From positions 372,001 through 436,000 of the forward strand of contig PMSV01000019.1 in the NCBI GenBank assembly GCA_003168265.1: a stretch of DNA of 64,000 nt, read 5' to 3'. A model generated the notes under the pieces. That model was not told the DNA's origin and made no database searches. It saw only the letters and a list, made by a program, of their open reading frames with translations. This stretch comes from Chitinophagaceae bacterium. Lineage in GTDB: Bacteria; Bacteroidota; Bacteroidia; Chitinophagales; Chitinophagaceae. Positions 36,188 through 44,597 of this stretch are shown piece by piece (position 1 is the stretch's first letter; each line of letters opens with the position of its first letter). The position numbers and the translations under genes are program-made.

Positions 36188-36921
36188 TGCTCAACTACGT
36201 CCTGATAAACCTTTAATGCATTGACCGGATTATTAGCAACTAAATGAATACCGTCACTAAGAGAACCATGATTCACTACAATATTGCGAGCATAAATTTG
36301 CAGGCTATTATATAAGCCAGCCTTGTGCACAAGGACCAGCGTCGGCCGAATCAATCTGAAACGACTATCATGGACAGATTTCGGAACTAGTCGCCCAACA
36401 CCAGTGCGAAGTTTTGATTCCTCAAAACGCAATTGCGAACCAAAAAAACTCAATTTTGGATGAACCGCCAATAATTTGATCTCAACCCTATAACCCTTTT
36501 GCTTCAATTCACTAATGGTATTATTCATCCTCTCACCCGAAGAAAAAGTAGTCTCCAAAATATATTTAAGCCGGTTTCTTTCACAATAGTCTTTAAACCC
36601 AATATTCCGGGCATTGGCATAATCCGAAGTAATTTCCGGGTAAAAAGCCTCATATTTGGATAAAATAGTCTTCGCAAAAGGATGAAAATCCCTAAACAGA
36701 TCTGCATTACAGATCACTACATTATCCATCAATCCCTGCCTTGCCTCCTTCTCCAACTCCGTTTTCCCGGCACCTGGTTGAGCCCCCAGAATAATTGCAA
36801 CAGGGTTTTCTGTTGGACTTGGCGCACTTGCAAAAGACCCAATAATGTCCGACTGTATCTCTTCAAATTCCTTATCCGCAATCTTATATAGCACTTTTAA
36901 AGATTCCAGGTCCATAAACAC
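36178..36921 (-). CDS. Zeta-toxin family P-loop kinase
   Basis: The 247-residue protein has the zeta toxin core: Walker A GAQPGAGKTELEKE near residue 46, CNADLFRDFHP (substrate-binding Asp/Arg), then ETTFSSGE and KLLAVHPKLS. Zeta toxins phosphorylate UDP-N-acetylglucosamine or a related sugar nucleotide and stop wall synthesis. It starts directly after the stop of the upstream 112-residue gene, the likely antitoxin. Its stop lies in an AAAAAG run, after which the -1 frame continues for 48 sensible codons, so the annotated C-terminus may be artificial or truncated. Confidence 0.85.
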   Translation of the reverse strand: MFMDLESLKVLYKIADKEFEEIQSDIIGSFASAPSPTENPVAIILGAQPGAGKTELEKEARQGLMDNVVICNADLFRDFHPFAKTILSKYEAFYPEITSDYANARNIGFKDYCERNRLKYILETTFSSGERMNNTISELKQKGYRVEIKLLAVHPKLSFFGSQLRFEESKLRTGVGRLVPKSVHDSRFRLIRPTLVLVHKAGLYNSLQIYARNIVVNHGSLSDGIHLVANNPVNALKVYQDVVEHKK

Positions 36922-37260
36922 TTATTCCAGGTTTGCAGCCTTCAAAATAGGTCCATATTTGTTGATCAACTCCTCCATCCGGTCCATGCTCTTAAAGTTT
37001 TGTGTATTATTGTTGATAGCCAAAACTTCATCATGCAAAGCAGTTAACTCACTTACCCGTAAAGGGTCCAGATTCGCCTTATTCAATTCCTTCCGTCGCT
37101 CTCTCGATGCATACGCAATCAACCCATTCAAAATGCCATTCGCGCTCTCCGTCAACCTATACCAATCCAGCGGATTCCTCTCCTGAACTTCACGAGTCGC
37201 TTCCAAACTCAGGTTCAATTGCCGCGCAATCGTCAGCCAGTCCTTGTACAAAATCTGCAT
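36922..37260 (-). CDS. Probable antitoxin partner of the zeta toxin
   Basis: This small 112-residue helical protein is rich in Leu, Glu, Asn and Arg (ASRERRKELNKANLDPLRVSELTALHDEVL), with no export signal. Its stop codon is immediately followed by the toxin ATG, the standard antitoxin-first layout. It lacks the usual epsilon sequence that I could recognise, so the assignment rests on position, size and helical character. A likely operator lies about 110 bp upstream. Confidence 0.65.
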   Translation of the reverse strand: MQILYKDWLTIARQLNLSLEATREVQERNPLDWYRLTESANGILNGLIAYASRERRKELNKANLDPLRVSELTALHDEVLAINNNTQNFKSMDRMEELINKYGPILKAANLE

Positions 37261-37372
37261 GGCAACCGGAGCCCCCCATAATATCCTTCACTATTATTGC
37301 TTCCATAATTCCATTATTTTACAACCTAAAATTACAAAACCGGATCGGACTGATGCTAGCCGCTCTCTTACA
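37261..37372. other. Leader region of the zeta operon; nothing recognised
   Basis: This is non-coding or at most holds a 38-codon frame with no signature. It belongs to a 458-bp gap between two divergent toxin-antitoxin operons that also holds the two operators listed next. Confidence 0.3.
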
Positions 37373-37402
37373 GTAAATTGTTAAATTAACAGTACAATTT
37401 GC
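37373..37402. promoter_or_regulatory. Inverted repeat upstream of the zeta toxin operon
   Basis: Arms GTAAATTGT and ACAAATTGC-type (8 of 9 matching, read as GTAAATTGT/ACAATTTGC) enclose the inner palindrome GTTAAATTAAC. An ACAGTA word is repeated on each side. It is a plausible antitoxin-binding operator. Confidence 0.5.
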
Positions 37403-37661
37403 GTATTTTCATAATTTTTTTCACACAATTATCTTTCCTACGAAGCGAATTTGAAATGGATAATCCCTTGGTCCATTATTCTGAAAAAAGGCCAAAGTAA
37501 AAAAGGGTGATTGGCATATTGCCAAACACTGGTTGAGTCACCATCTATTTGATGTATAGACCTTCAGAATAGGCGGCTACCCAAGCAAATACCTGGCCTG
37601 ATATTTTGCTCTCTTTTCACAATTTATTTTTTTAAAACAATTTAATTTTATTGTCAAATAT

Positions 37662-37692
37662 TTTGCATGTACGGTTTTATTCCGTACATTTG
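37662..37692 (+). promoter_or_regulatory. Promoter with embedded operator for the DUF1778/GNAT toxin-antitoxin pair
   Basis: TTTG (37662-37665), a 19-nt spacer and TACATTTG (37685-37692) match the Bacteroidota -33/-7 consensus exactly. A perfect 8-bp inverted repeat, ATGTACGG-TTTTATT-CCGTACAT (37667-37689), fills the spacer and covers half the -7 box. A bound repressor would block the promoter; the antitoxin ATG is 26 nt downstream. Confidence 0.85.
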
Positions 37693-37718
37693 GATTGAAA
37701 TCGTAAACAAAAATAATC

Positions 37719-38000
37719 ATGAAACTTTCAGAAAAATCCCGCTTCGATATCAGATTAACCCAGGATCTAAAAGACTCATTTGAGTATGCGGCAAATATCG
37801 GCGGCTACAGCACTCTGACAGAATTCGTACTATCCTCCGTTCAGCGTCAAGCCAATGAAATCATTGAAAAACATAACGCCATACTTGCCTCTGCTAAAGA
37901 TCAACAAATATTCTTTGATGCCCTCATGGACGCAGACCAACCAAATAATGCACTCACAAAAGCAGCAACCAGGTATAAAAAATCTCTTACCAGCAAATGA
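37719..38000 (+). CDS. DUF1778 (TacA-like) ribbon-helix-helix antitoxin
   Basis: The 93-residue protein opens with a ribbon-helix-helix DNA-binding unit (SRFDIRLTQDLKDSFEYAANIGGYSTLTEFVLSSV). A C-terminal toxin-wrapping helix follows with DALMDADQPNNALTKAATRYK, the conserved DUF1778 tail. It neutralises the following acetyltransferase and represses its own promoter through the palindrome upstream. Its stop overlaps the toxin start by 4 nt (ATGA), ensuring coupled synthesis. Confidence 0.92.
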   Translation: MKLSEKSRFDIRLTQDLKDSFEYAANIGGYSTLTEFVLSSVQRQANEIIEKHNAILASAKDQQIFFDALMDADQPNNALTKAATRYKKSLTSK

Positions 38001-38497
38001 ATTATCGGACCGTTCCACTCAACCGATCCCACAAAAAAGAAAAATTTAACTGCGGCAAACCCCTGCTCGACAATTATTTACTCCGGCAGGCCAAACAGGA
38101 TATCAAAAGAAAGCTCTCCGCATGCTTTATTCTTGAAGGTCCAGAAAATAAAGTTCAGGGATACTATACTCTGTCAAGCGCTTCAATAAAGAGAGACCTA
38201 TTGCCCAATTCCATCCGAAATGTGATGCCCCCCTCCTATCATGATCTCCCTGCAACACTCTTGGGCAGGATGGCCGTGGACATTACTTGCCAGGGTATGA
38301 AGCTAGGAGAAGTTCTGCTGATTGATGCACTGAAACGCAGTTATGAAATTTCCACAACTGCCATCGGATCAATGGCAATAATTGTCGACCCCATCGATGA
38401 AGAAGCAACCAGGTTCTATCTTAAATATGGGTTTATTCTCTTGCCAGACAGTGGCAAAATGTTTATTCCAATGGAAACAGTCGCAATGCTATTTTAG
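37997..38497 (+). CDS. GNAT-family toxin (TacT-like)
   Basis: This 166-residue N-acetyltransferase shows the TacT-type opening FNCGKPLLDNYLLRQAKQD. An acetyl-CoA-binding region follows (LLGRMAVDITCQGMKLGEVLLIDALKRS), and the final catalytic strand-helix has YLKYGFILLP. Toxins of this type acetylate the amino group of charged tRNAs and stop translation. It is paired with the DUF1778 antitoxin and overlaps it by 4 nt. Family assignment is very sure; the target tRNA is not readable from sequence. Confidence 0.92.
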   Translation: MNYRTVPLNRSHKKEKFNCGKPLLDNYLLRQAKQDIKRKLSACFILEGPENKVQGYYTLSSASIKRDLLPNSIRNVMPPSYHDLPATLLGRMAVDITCQGMKLGEVLLIDALKRSYEISTTAIGSMAIIVDPIDEEATRFYLKYGFILLPDSGKMFIPMETVAMLF

Positions 38498-38916
38498 TTT
38501 GCGATTTTGTTGAATGTCTTTTACGGCCCTGATCCAAAGTTGCCTTGAATCATTGTACCCTCAATTCGCATTGAGCTTACCTTGGCCCTCAAACTCCGGG
38601 GAATAAAACAATTTACAGCTTACGCCACTTATCCGGATCGCCCTTTGATGTCTCGCGCACTCTTTCGACATGCAATGTAGCATTCGGATTGTACATAGGT
38701 CCACAGAAGCCGCCGTGGTTTCGGAATAGCTATGAGGGCGAATTGTGTGAAAAAGTCGGGGAGCGTATAGCTGGTTATCAATCATAGGATCGAATATTTA
38801 TCAACAAGACAAATTTTGGTGGGCTACAATCGCAAATTCGCCATGATGGGAAATCCGAAAACTATAGAAAGACAAGAAAACGGAAAGGGAATGAATATAT
38901 TAAAGCTTTCAAGGCC
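38498..38916. other. Intergenic region; possible decayed coding sequence
   Basis: About 420 bp between the GNAT toxin and the next frame. Broken frames such as one near 38620-38787 look vaguely protein-like but match nothing I know. It may hold decayed material of the toxin cassette that follows. Confidence 0.3.
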
Positions 38917-39291
38917 TCACAGCTTTACTTTATACAAAGGCCCGGAGTGATTGCCAAAAACAAAATAAGTGGGTACGGAATCATAATGGAAATGATAATA
39001 AAATTCGGGGCTTGCGGGAACGTCATGGGTTATCAGAGCATACAGGTTGTAATTGGCTACACGGACATTGTCCTTAATGAGATCGGGGATTTCGATTTTA
39101 TTGTTCCTTAAATGGATGTTTACCTTTTCTTTTTCAACTGCCGGGATGCCAAGTATGGTCGTGTCCCAGGTCCCCGACCTTGGGCGAAAATAAATGAGGT
39201 GTTTGCCGGAATCCCAATAGCATTCAGAATTTTTATCAGGCTGGTCCGATGATTTCAAAGGGTTCCCGAGAAAAACCTGAGTAACATTCAA
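38917..39291 (-). CDS. Hypothetical protein or C-terminal fragment, 124 aa
   Basis: The product reads like a structured protein (HLIYFRPRSGTWDTTILGIP, EFYYHFHYDSVPTYFVFGNHSGPLYKVKL) with no signal or start-site support. It may be the C-terminal part of a longer, truncated gene. Its first codons overlap the plus-strand frame that leads into the Rhs tip, so a rearrangement junction probably lies near 39260-39290. I do not recognise a family. Confidence 0.4.
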   Translation of the reverse strand: MNVTQVFLGNPLKSSDQPDKNSECYWDSGKHLIYFRPRSGTWDTTILGIPAVEKEKVNIHLRNNKIEIPDLIKDNVRVANYNLYALITHDVPASPEFYYHFHYDSVPTYFVFGNHSGPLYKVKL

Positions 39292-39312
39292 CTACTGTAC
39301 AATGGCAAGGAG

Positions 39313-40377
39313 ATGCTAGATGAAAATGCAGATTTGAATTGGTACGATTATGCATTTAGGAATTATGATCCGCAGATTGGAAGGTTTCCACAGCTTGATC
39401 CGTTAGCCGACAATTTTCCATTTTTAACGCCCTATCAGTATGCAACTAATGATCCAATAACCAATATTGATATGGATGGCTTGGAGGGTTGCCCTGCAGT
39501 TGCTGGTTTAGTTGGCTATGTAGGAAATTTGGGAAGTGCTTTCTCGGCTGGTTCAAGCATAGTTAATGGTATAGAAGCAGTTTTTCGAATTAGCAGTGTG
39601 ACAAGCACAACACTAAGCGTACTTAGTTTAACAGGAAACGTAGTTGAAACAAGTTCACAAAAAGAGATTATTAATGAGTCAACGAGTTCAAGTGCAATTA
39701 ATAAAGAATTTCAGACAAATGGGGTCGGAAATAATGCACCAAGACCTGAAAGTAATGGCTCTGGTCCTCCTGATTTAGAAAACGATCCCGATGCACCTTC
39801 TGATATGCAAGTGAGTCAGGATTATTTTGATTTTGTAAAATCTGCTGAGGGTCCAGGTCTTAAAATTTATTACGATAACGCCAAACCAAAAAGGAATTTG
39901 ACAGGTGGGTGGGGTCATAAACTTACCCCTGATGAGCTTAAAACTTATAAAAAGGGTGACCCAGTTACGCCTGATCAAAGAAATAAATGGTTTGCCGCCG
40001 ATATTGGTACTTTTGAAAATGGCATAAATAATGCTGTAAAAGGGATCAAATTAACACAATTTCAATTTGATGCGCTTGTTAACCTTGCTTATAATATAGG
40101 CCATGTTCCGAGTACAGTATTAGCATATGTGAAAAAAGGAAATTTTGTAGAAGCGTCATTGGAATTTAACAGATTAAATCGACATGCCGATAAAGGCATC
40201 GATGTTAGAAGAGCAAATGAACAAAGATTATTCGATAGTGGAAATTACAAATATAAATTTGGGATTCATACTTGGTTTTGGGATTACATTAAGAATGTAA
40301 AAAATTCTTTCCGAAGAAGTAAAAACTATGACCCTCATCTATGGAACAAATTTAAGATGGCAGAATATGGCGACTAA
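39313..40377 (+). CDS. Orphan Rhs tip with C-terminal GH24 lysozyme toxin
   Basis: Residues 1-58 are the end of an Rhs core (NWYDYAFRNYDPQIGRF, QLDPLADNF, TNDPITNIDMDG). Even the upstream codons LLYNGKE belong to it, so the 5' part of a large Rhs gene is missing. A linker follows, then a T4-lysozyme-type GH24 domain from about 168 with the catalytic triad E179, D188 and T197 (SAEGPGLKIYYDN, LTGGWGH) and FQFDALVNLAYNIG. It would cleave peptidoglycan. Such displaced tips are typical of polymorphic toxin loci. Expression is doubtful unless the tip recombines into a full Rhs gene. Base composition is AT-rich compared with the neighbouring core genes. Confidence 0.85.
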   Translation: MLDENADLNWYDYAFRNYDPQIGRFPQLDPLADNFPFLTPYQYATNDPITNIDMDGLEGCPAVAGLVGYVGNLGSAFSAGSSIVNGIEAVFRISSVTSTTLSVLSLTGNVVETSSQKEIINESTSSSAINKEFQTNGVGNNAPRPESNGSGPPDLENDPDAPSDMQVSQDYFDFVKSAEGPGLKIYYDNAKPKRNLTGGWGHKLTPDELKTYKKGDPVTPDQRNKWFAADIGTFENGINNAVKGIKLTQFQFDALVNLAYNIGHVPSTVLAYVKKGNFVEASLEFNRLNRHADKGIDVRRANEQRLFDSGNYKYKFGIHTWFWDYIKNVKNSFRRSKNYDPHLWNKFKMAEYGD

Positions 40378-40414
40378 AGTGTATAGTCATAATTTGGAAG
40401 GTAAAATTAGTTAT

Positions 40415-40993
40415 ATGTATAGAACAATTCTTCTCATCGGCCTACTAATTCAAGCTAATATAGTATTGGCGCAGATTTCAAATGAGTACAGACAAAAAGA
40501 TAGCTTTGAACTTATAAAAAAAGACCAAAAAAACATTTATGAGCAATCATCAAGTGTAGGGGATATTAATCAGCAAGATATCAGGAGGCTATCAGAACCA
40601 TTATTAGCTTTAGCAGCTTATTATTGTGGTTTTGGAGGTTCGGAATGTGGTAATAATGATAGTTGTAAATTAACAATTTCACTTGGATTAGGTAAGCAAG
40701 GTTCGAGAAAACAAGTTGAATTAATACAAAAATGGCTCGGAAACGATAGCGCTGCAAAAATCTTAATTAAACAAAAGTGCTATCAACCACCGGATGGCGC
40801 TTCAATTTTTTCAAATTACATTTATTTTAATTTTAAACTACAAGGTAATATTGTAACCGTGAATTATCTACTAATAAACTATGATCACGGTAAATATTAT
40901 TCCATAAGAGGACCGGACATATATAAAATTAAAAATAATCATATCGAGGTAGTAAAAAGAAATATTTGGAGTGATCTTGTTATTAAGAATTGA
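40415..40993 (+). CDS. Likely secreted immunity protein for the GH24 toxin
   Basis: With the start at ATG 40415 the 192-residue protein has a clear signal peptide (TILLIGLLIQANIVLAQ). The mature part has four Cys residues in CGFGGSECGNNDSC plus KQKCYQ. It follows the lysozyme toxin by 37 nt and is equally AT-rich. Because peptidoglycan is in the periplasm, an immunity protein to a lysozyme should be exported, which fits. No homologous family is recognised, so the role is inferred from position, export and composition. Confidence 0.65.
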   Translation: MYRTILLIGLLIQANIVLAQISNEYRQKDSFELIKKDQKNIYEQSSSVGDINQQDIRRLSEPLLALAAYYCGFGGSECGNNDSCKLTISLGLGKQGSRKQVELIQKWLGNDSAAKILIKQKCYQPPDGASIFSNYIYFNFKLQGNIVTVNYLLINYDHGKYYSIRGPDIYKIKNNHIEVVKRNIWSDLVIKN

Positions 40994-41148
40994 ATCTTAC
41001 TACGTGCCTACAATAATTTATTCCGATAATAAAATATTCGAATTGATGGATTATTTTGATATATATATGGTATATCTATATCACTCCCCATTTTCGAGAC
41101 CAAAAAGCTAGTGAGTTAAGTTAAGATCTGCGGTCATTTTCTGTTTCA

Positions 41149-41346
41149 TTATGCTGTCTTTTTTGTTTGTTCCTGATACCTGTCATTTGGTTTTTGCCTT
41201 GTGGTGTGATGGATTTTGTCGTTATAGTAAGTAATGTGGGCTTGAACTCCTTCATAGAGTTCAAGCCCATCTTCTGCAGGGTTCAGATAGATATAATCGT
41301 ACTTGATGGATTTCCAAAACCTTTCGATCCAGATATTTGAGGTGGC
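41149..41346 (-). pseudogene. IS3-family transposase OrfB, C-terminal fragment
   Basis: The minus strand encodes 65 codons ending at TAA (41151-41149) with the IS3 DDE C-terminus: SNIWIERFWKSIKYDYIYL, carrying the catalytic Glu, then a YNDKIHHTTRQKP block. Upstream the frame hits TAG at 41349 and similarity stops, so the element is truncated. No inverted-repeat end was identified with confidence. Confidence 0.85.
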
Positions 41347-41389
41347 CTAGTTTCCACGGACAGAGAATTCCAATAAATTTACACAGTTT

Positions 41390-41629
41390 ATGGAAAGCAA
41401 ATCTGTCAAATCAAGCCGTCGGAAGTACGATTTAGACTTCAAGAAAGAAGTGGTCAAAATGGTTGAAGCGGGACGTTCAGTTCCGGATGTTGCTCAATCA
41501 TTGGGAATCGGAATCAATCTAATCTATTACTGGATGAAGCAGGCTAAGAAAAAGCCGGTAGGCGAAAGAACCAAACAGGGTTAAGATTTCGATGAGGAAA
41601 AATCGGCACTTCAAAAACGGATAAAGGAA
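41390..41629 (+). pseudogene. IS3-family transposase OrfA fragment with internal TAA
   Basis: The frame starts MESKSVKSSRRKYDLDFKK and shows an HTH_Tnp_1 domain (VVKMVEAGRSVPDVAQSLGI). TAA at 41582 interrupts it after 64 codons, yet the same frame continues as OrfA-like coil sequence (DFDEEKSALQKRIKEG) to about 41629. Similarity then ends. It faces the opposite way to the OrfB fragment, so the two are not one intact element. Confidence 0.8.
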
Positions 41630-41905
41630 GGATGCGGGGAACCTCCAAGTGATGTTACTGTATGGTCAAAAAGGCCATATCCTGAACCAATTGAGCCACC
41701 TGATGTATCATTACCGAAGTATACGATCCCGTTACCTTCGGAAGAAGCGCCAAGACCATCTGAGCCATTTAATATTCAACCAGGAGGACCTATTTTAAAT
41801 CCATTAATTAAGCCTATTTTTAAGGCAGCTGTTGGGTCTACAATTCTTGCAGGGGCGTACTGGGTAATCTCAAATTATGCATGGGTTTTAGTTTTTGCAC
41901 TTTAA
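41630..41905 (+). pseudogene. Proline-rich tail with terminal hydrophobic helix, fused behind the OrfA remnant
   Basis: In the same frame as OrfA, about 90 codons run to TAA at 41903. They encode a Pro-rich stretch (RPYPEPIEPPDVSLPKY, PSEEAPRPSEPF) and a final hydrophobic segment (VGSTILAGAYWVISNYAWVL). It has no start codon of its own. Its place before an AT-rich small gene matches the toxin-then-immunity layout, so it may be the tail of a second decayed toxin. Function is unknown. Confidence 0.45.
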
Positions 41906-41934
41906 TTCAACTTGAAAAAAAATTATTATTAGAT

Positions 41935-42735
41935 ATGGAGTTTATGTATTGGAATAATTGTTTAATTAAAATATCCCTGGATTGTATAATGCCAGTTTAT
42001 GAAATTATGGGTTTAGAATTATCAGATAAATCCAAGTTTCAAAAGCTACTAAAAAGTCAGGTTAATAGACATTTACAAAATGAAAAAAAATATCCTTGGT
42101 TATCAAAAAAGGTCTATGACCTTTTTTTATTTGAAATTAATGAAAAACTAACAGAACGTGATTACAAAAATTTTGTTTGCTTTGCTACCAGCATCTTTGA
42201 AACCAGCAATGTAGAATGTCTTTCGTGGAAATATTGGAAGGATTCATTTCAAAAATTTCTCTATCCTGAGAAATATTACTTACCAATACTTAAACATTTA
42301 AAGCTTGAAAAAAAAAGGGTACTATTGAAAGAAGCATTTGAAAATGACAGAGCTGCCAAAGATAGCTACTCTATTTATGAGCTTTATTCAATTCGAGATA
42401 AAAAGTCTTTTTCTGCTTGGGACAAGAAAATACTTGATATTGCTACTTTACCTGATGATGATTTTGATACTGACTTTTTCTTAGATATTGATTTTACTAT
42501 AGATAATAATATATTCCAATTATTTTGGGAAAAATATGTGTCACCATTACATAAGGATGAATTAGAAGAGCTATACTTAATTTGTAATTCTCTACATCTA
42601 AGTACAAATACCGCGGATAAAATTTATAAATTTCGTGATGAAGATGGCAAGGAGCATAATATGAATGTACCTGGAAAGTTTTTATCTGATTTAACGAAGC
42701 CCTCTTTTATGCGTAGGTGTATTACAAATTCATGA
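41935..42735 (+). CDS. AT-rich hypothetical protein, possible immunity protein
   Basis: The start at ATG 41935 is chosen over 41881, which overlaps the preceding tail. The 266-residue product is soluble, helical and rich in Lys, Asp, Phe and Tyr (FDTDFFLDIDFTIDNNIFQLFW, HKDELEELYLICNSLHLS). Composition differs sharply from core genes in this window. No family is recognised. Its position after a toxin-like tail suggests an immunity role, but this is weak. Confidence 0.5.
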   Translation: MEFMYWNNCLIKISLDCIMPVYEIMGLELSDKSKFQKLLKSQVNRHLQNEKKYPWLSKKVYDLFLFEINEKLTERDYKNFVCFATSIFETSNVECLSWKYWKDSFQKFLYPEKYYLPILKHLKLEKKRVLLKEAFENDRAAKDSYSIYELYSIRDKKSFSAWDKKILDIATLPDDDFDTDFFLDIDFTIDNNIFQLFWEKYVSPLHKDELEELYLICNSLHLSTNTADKIYKFRDEDGKEHNMNVPGKFLSDLTKPSFMRRCITNS

Positions 42736-42754
42736 AAAAGCAGATTCTTATAAA

Positions 42755-43741
42755 ATGAAAAAGGCGGAAGTATTATTGAAGAATAAGATATATGATCTCC
42801 AAAAGTCAATAATGTTAATTATTCAGTTAGTTATTGTCTCACTTATTTCCTGCGACTTGCCTCCTCATCAAAATGGTGAAGATAATAACCCAGACAAATC
42901 CTATGACATCCTTATCAAACCCGCTCCCGGTTCCAAATACGAATATACAATTCAAAATAGTTCCCAAACTCAAATGGAATTGAATGATAAAAAGGTAGAA
43001 AATAAAAGCAAATCCGATATTGACGTGATCTATGCTATTGAAAAGGATAGTTCGAATAATACCGTCGTTTCGGTTAACTACAACAAGATTCATATCTATT
43101 CCAAAATTAATGACGACGAAACAGAACTGGATGCTGCGAATGCCGGAAATTCCATCAATCCTGCCGAAAAGCTATTGGGCATCCTAAAGAGTGCCAATAT
43201 GAAAGCTATACTTAACGGCAACGGAGAGGTTGTAAACATGACCGGCTATAAGGAAATGGCAGACCAGGTCATTGCAAATATTCAAAGCGAAGACCCGGAA
43301 ACAAGAAGTGTTATTCAAAAGCAATGGAAGGACTTCATTGAGCAGAAATTGGTGAAAAAAAACATTGAAGAGATATTTGGAATCTATCCAGATTCCGCGA
43401 TGCATATCGGAGGTACATGGAATTCCATCACAAAGGAAAAGGGCGACATGAATTTCCTGGTCAAAAATCAATATACCCTGTAGTCGATCAGCGATGGCAT
43501 AGCCGAGATAGAATCGCATGGCCAGATGACTGCGGACAGCACCTCCTTGAAATATATGGGCTTCGATGTAAATTCCAACCTGAGTGGTTCACAAGAAGGC
43601 AGCTATGAAGTTGATATAAAAACAGGTATGCTAAAAGGCTGCAAGATGACAGCCAATGTGGAAGGGTCCGTTCAGGTTCTTGGGCATGAAGTGCCATTTA
43701 AGGTAGATATAAAGGTCGAGATGGAAGGGAAGAAAATTTAG
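42755..43741 (+). pseudogene. Lipoprotein gene (DUF6263-like) interrupted by in-frame TAG
   Basis: A lipoprotein signal (IMLIIQLVIVSLISC) leads into a beta-rich protein (ILIKPAPGSKYEYTIQNSSQ, then NKIHIYSKINDDE, then GTWNSITKEKGDMNF). TAG at 43481 stops it after 242 codons. The same frame continues without a shift as SISDGIAEIESHGQM through DVKTGML-like strands to TAA at 43741, the expected C-terminal half. One base change would restore the gene. The likely family is DUF6263; function is unknown. Confidence 0.8.
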
Positions 43742-43846
43742 AGATTATATTCTTTTCGGATTACCCATACAAGCGTCTAAGTAGTGTCTAAGCTTTGGCA
43801 AATAAAGAAGAAAATTGATATTTAGGACAATCGCTTGATTTCTCAT

Positions 43847-44286
43847 CTACCTCTTCCTCCCCTTCTTCCTTTTCACCCTATCCCGATTCTGACTCGGAGT
43901 CTCATTGAATTTTCTCTTGAACAGCAAACAAAAGTAGGCCACGTTATTAAAATTCATCAGATTGGAAATATGCGTAATCGACTCATCCGTTTCCGCAAGC
44001 AAAGAGAGCGCAAGATTAAACTTCAGTTCATAATAGTATTGCATCGGCGAATTGCCATATAAAGCCCAAAATCCCCTGTTCAGATTAAAAACATTCAACT
44101 GACAGAGCTGGCAAATATCTTCAAGGCTAAGCTCACGCACATTTTCCCTGGTCACAGATTCGTCCATCAATTTCTTCGAACTTATCACCCTCTCTCTCAC
44201 TACATCGGTCATCTTAAAAGAATGATCCCAGGGACTATCTTCTGCAATTTTGGCCAGCGCCGAATGCAATATCTGAGTCGCCCATA
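43847..44286 (-). pseudogene. AraC-family regulator, C-terminal DNA-binding part only
   Basis: The last 140 or so codons hold an AraC-type double helix-turn-helix: ELSLEDICQLCQLNVFNLNRGF, then GNSPMQYYYELKFNLALSLL, then SITHISNLMNFNNVAYFCLLFKRKF. The usual N-terminal ligand-binding domain is missing. The open frame extends to 44416 only by reading through integrase-derived sequence in the wrong frame. It is therefore most likely a deletion fragment. Confidence 0.7.
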
Positions 44287-44409
44287 GCGTTGGGTAGAAT
44301 ACTCGAATCTTTCCCCGTTGATCGTTATCCGCAGGTAAATCGGGTACAGGCCTTGTTTTGACTTTTTGTCTTTTCTGATGTGGAAAAGACTGTTTACATG
44401 GGTTTCCAT
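44287..44409 (-). pseudogene. Tyrosine-recombinase N-terminal (Arm-DNA-binding) fragment
   Basis: From ATG 44409 the first 41 codons read METHVNSLFHIRKDKKSK then GLYPIYLRITINGERFEYST, the N-terminal arm-binding domain of Bacteroidota tyrosine integrases. Similarity then stops abruptly and the AraC fragment begins in another frame. It lies about 245 bp from the 3' end of ssrA, a classic integration target, so it is probably the relic of an island integrase. Confidence 0.75.
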
Positions 44410-44462
44410 TTGTCAAGTATTAAAAGTTTAAAAATAAGCGGTCCTTAAACGCAAAACAAGAT

Positions 44463-44477
44463 GTCCATTTAATGGAC
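44463..44477. repeat. Short perfect palindrome near the integrase relic
   Basis: GTCCAT-TTA-ATGGAC is a perfect 6-bp inverted repeat in the 240-bp non-coding stretch between the integrase start and the ssrA terminator. It might be part of a recombination or regulatory site. Nothing else was recognised there. Confidence 0.35.
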
Positions 44478-44597
44478 CCCTTGTCTGGAAAGGGTTTCAG
44501 CGCCCAAAGGATACCCAAATCCGATTTTAATCCTGGTATCCTGAAAAGAGCTTAAAAACCTGTAATGTTTTGAAAGTTTCTGGAAGGCCTGATAAAC

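Noticed and set aside
38561-38785. 74-codon minus-strand frame and plus-strand fragments after the GNAT toxin
   Set aside because: Neither strand gives a recognisable protein; left as unassigned decayed sequence.
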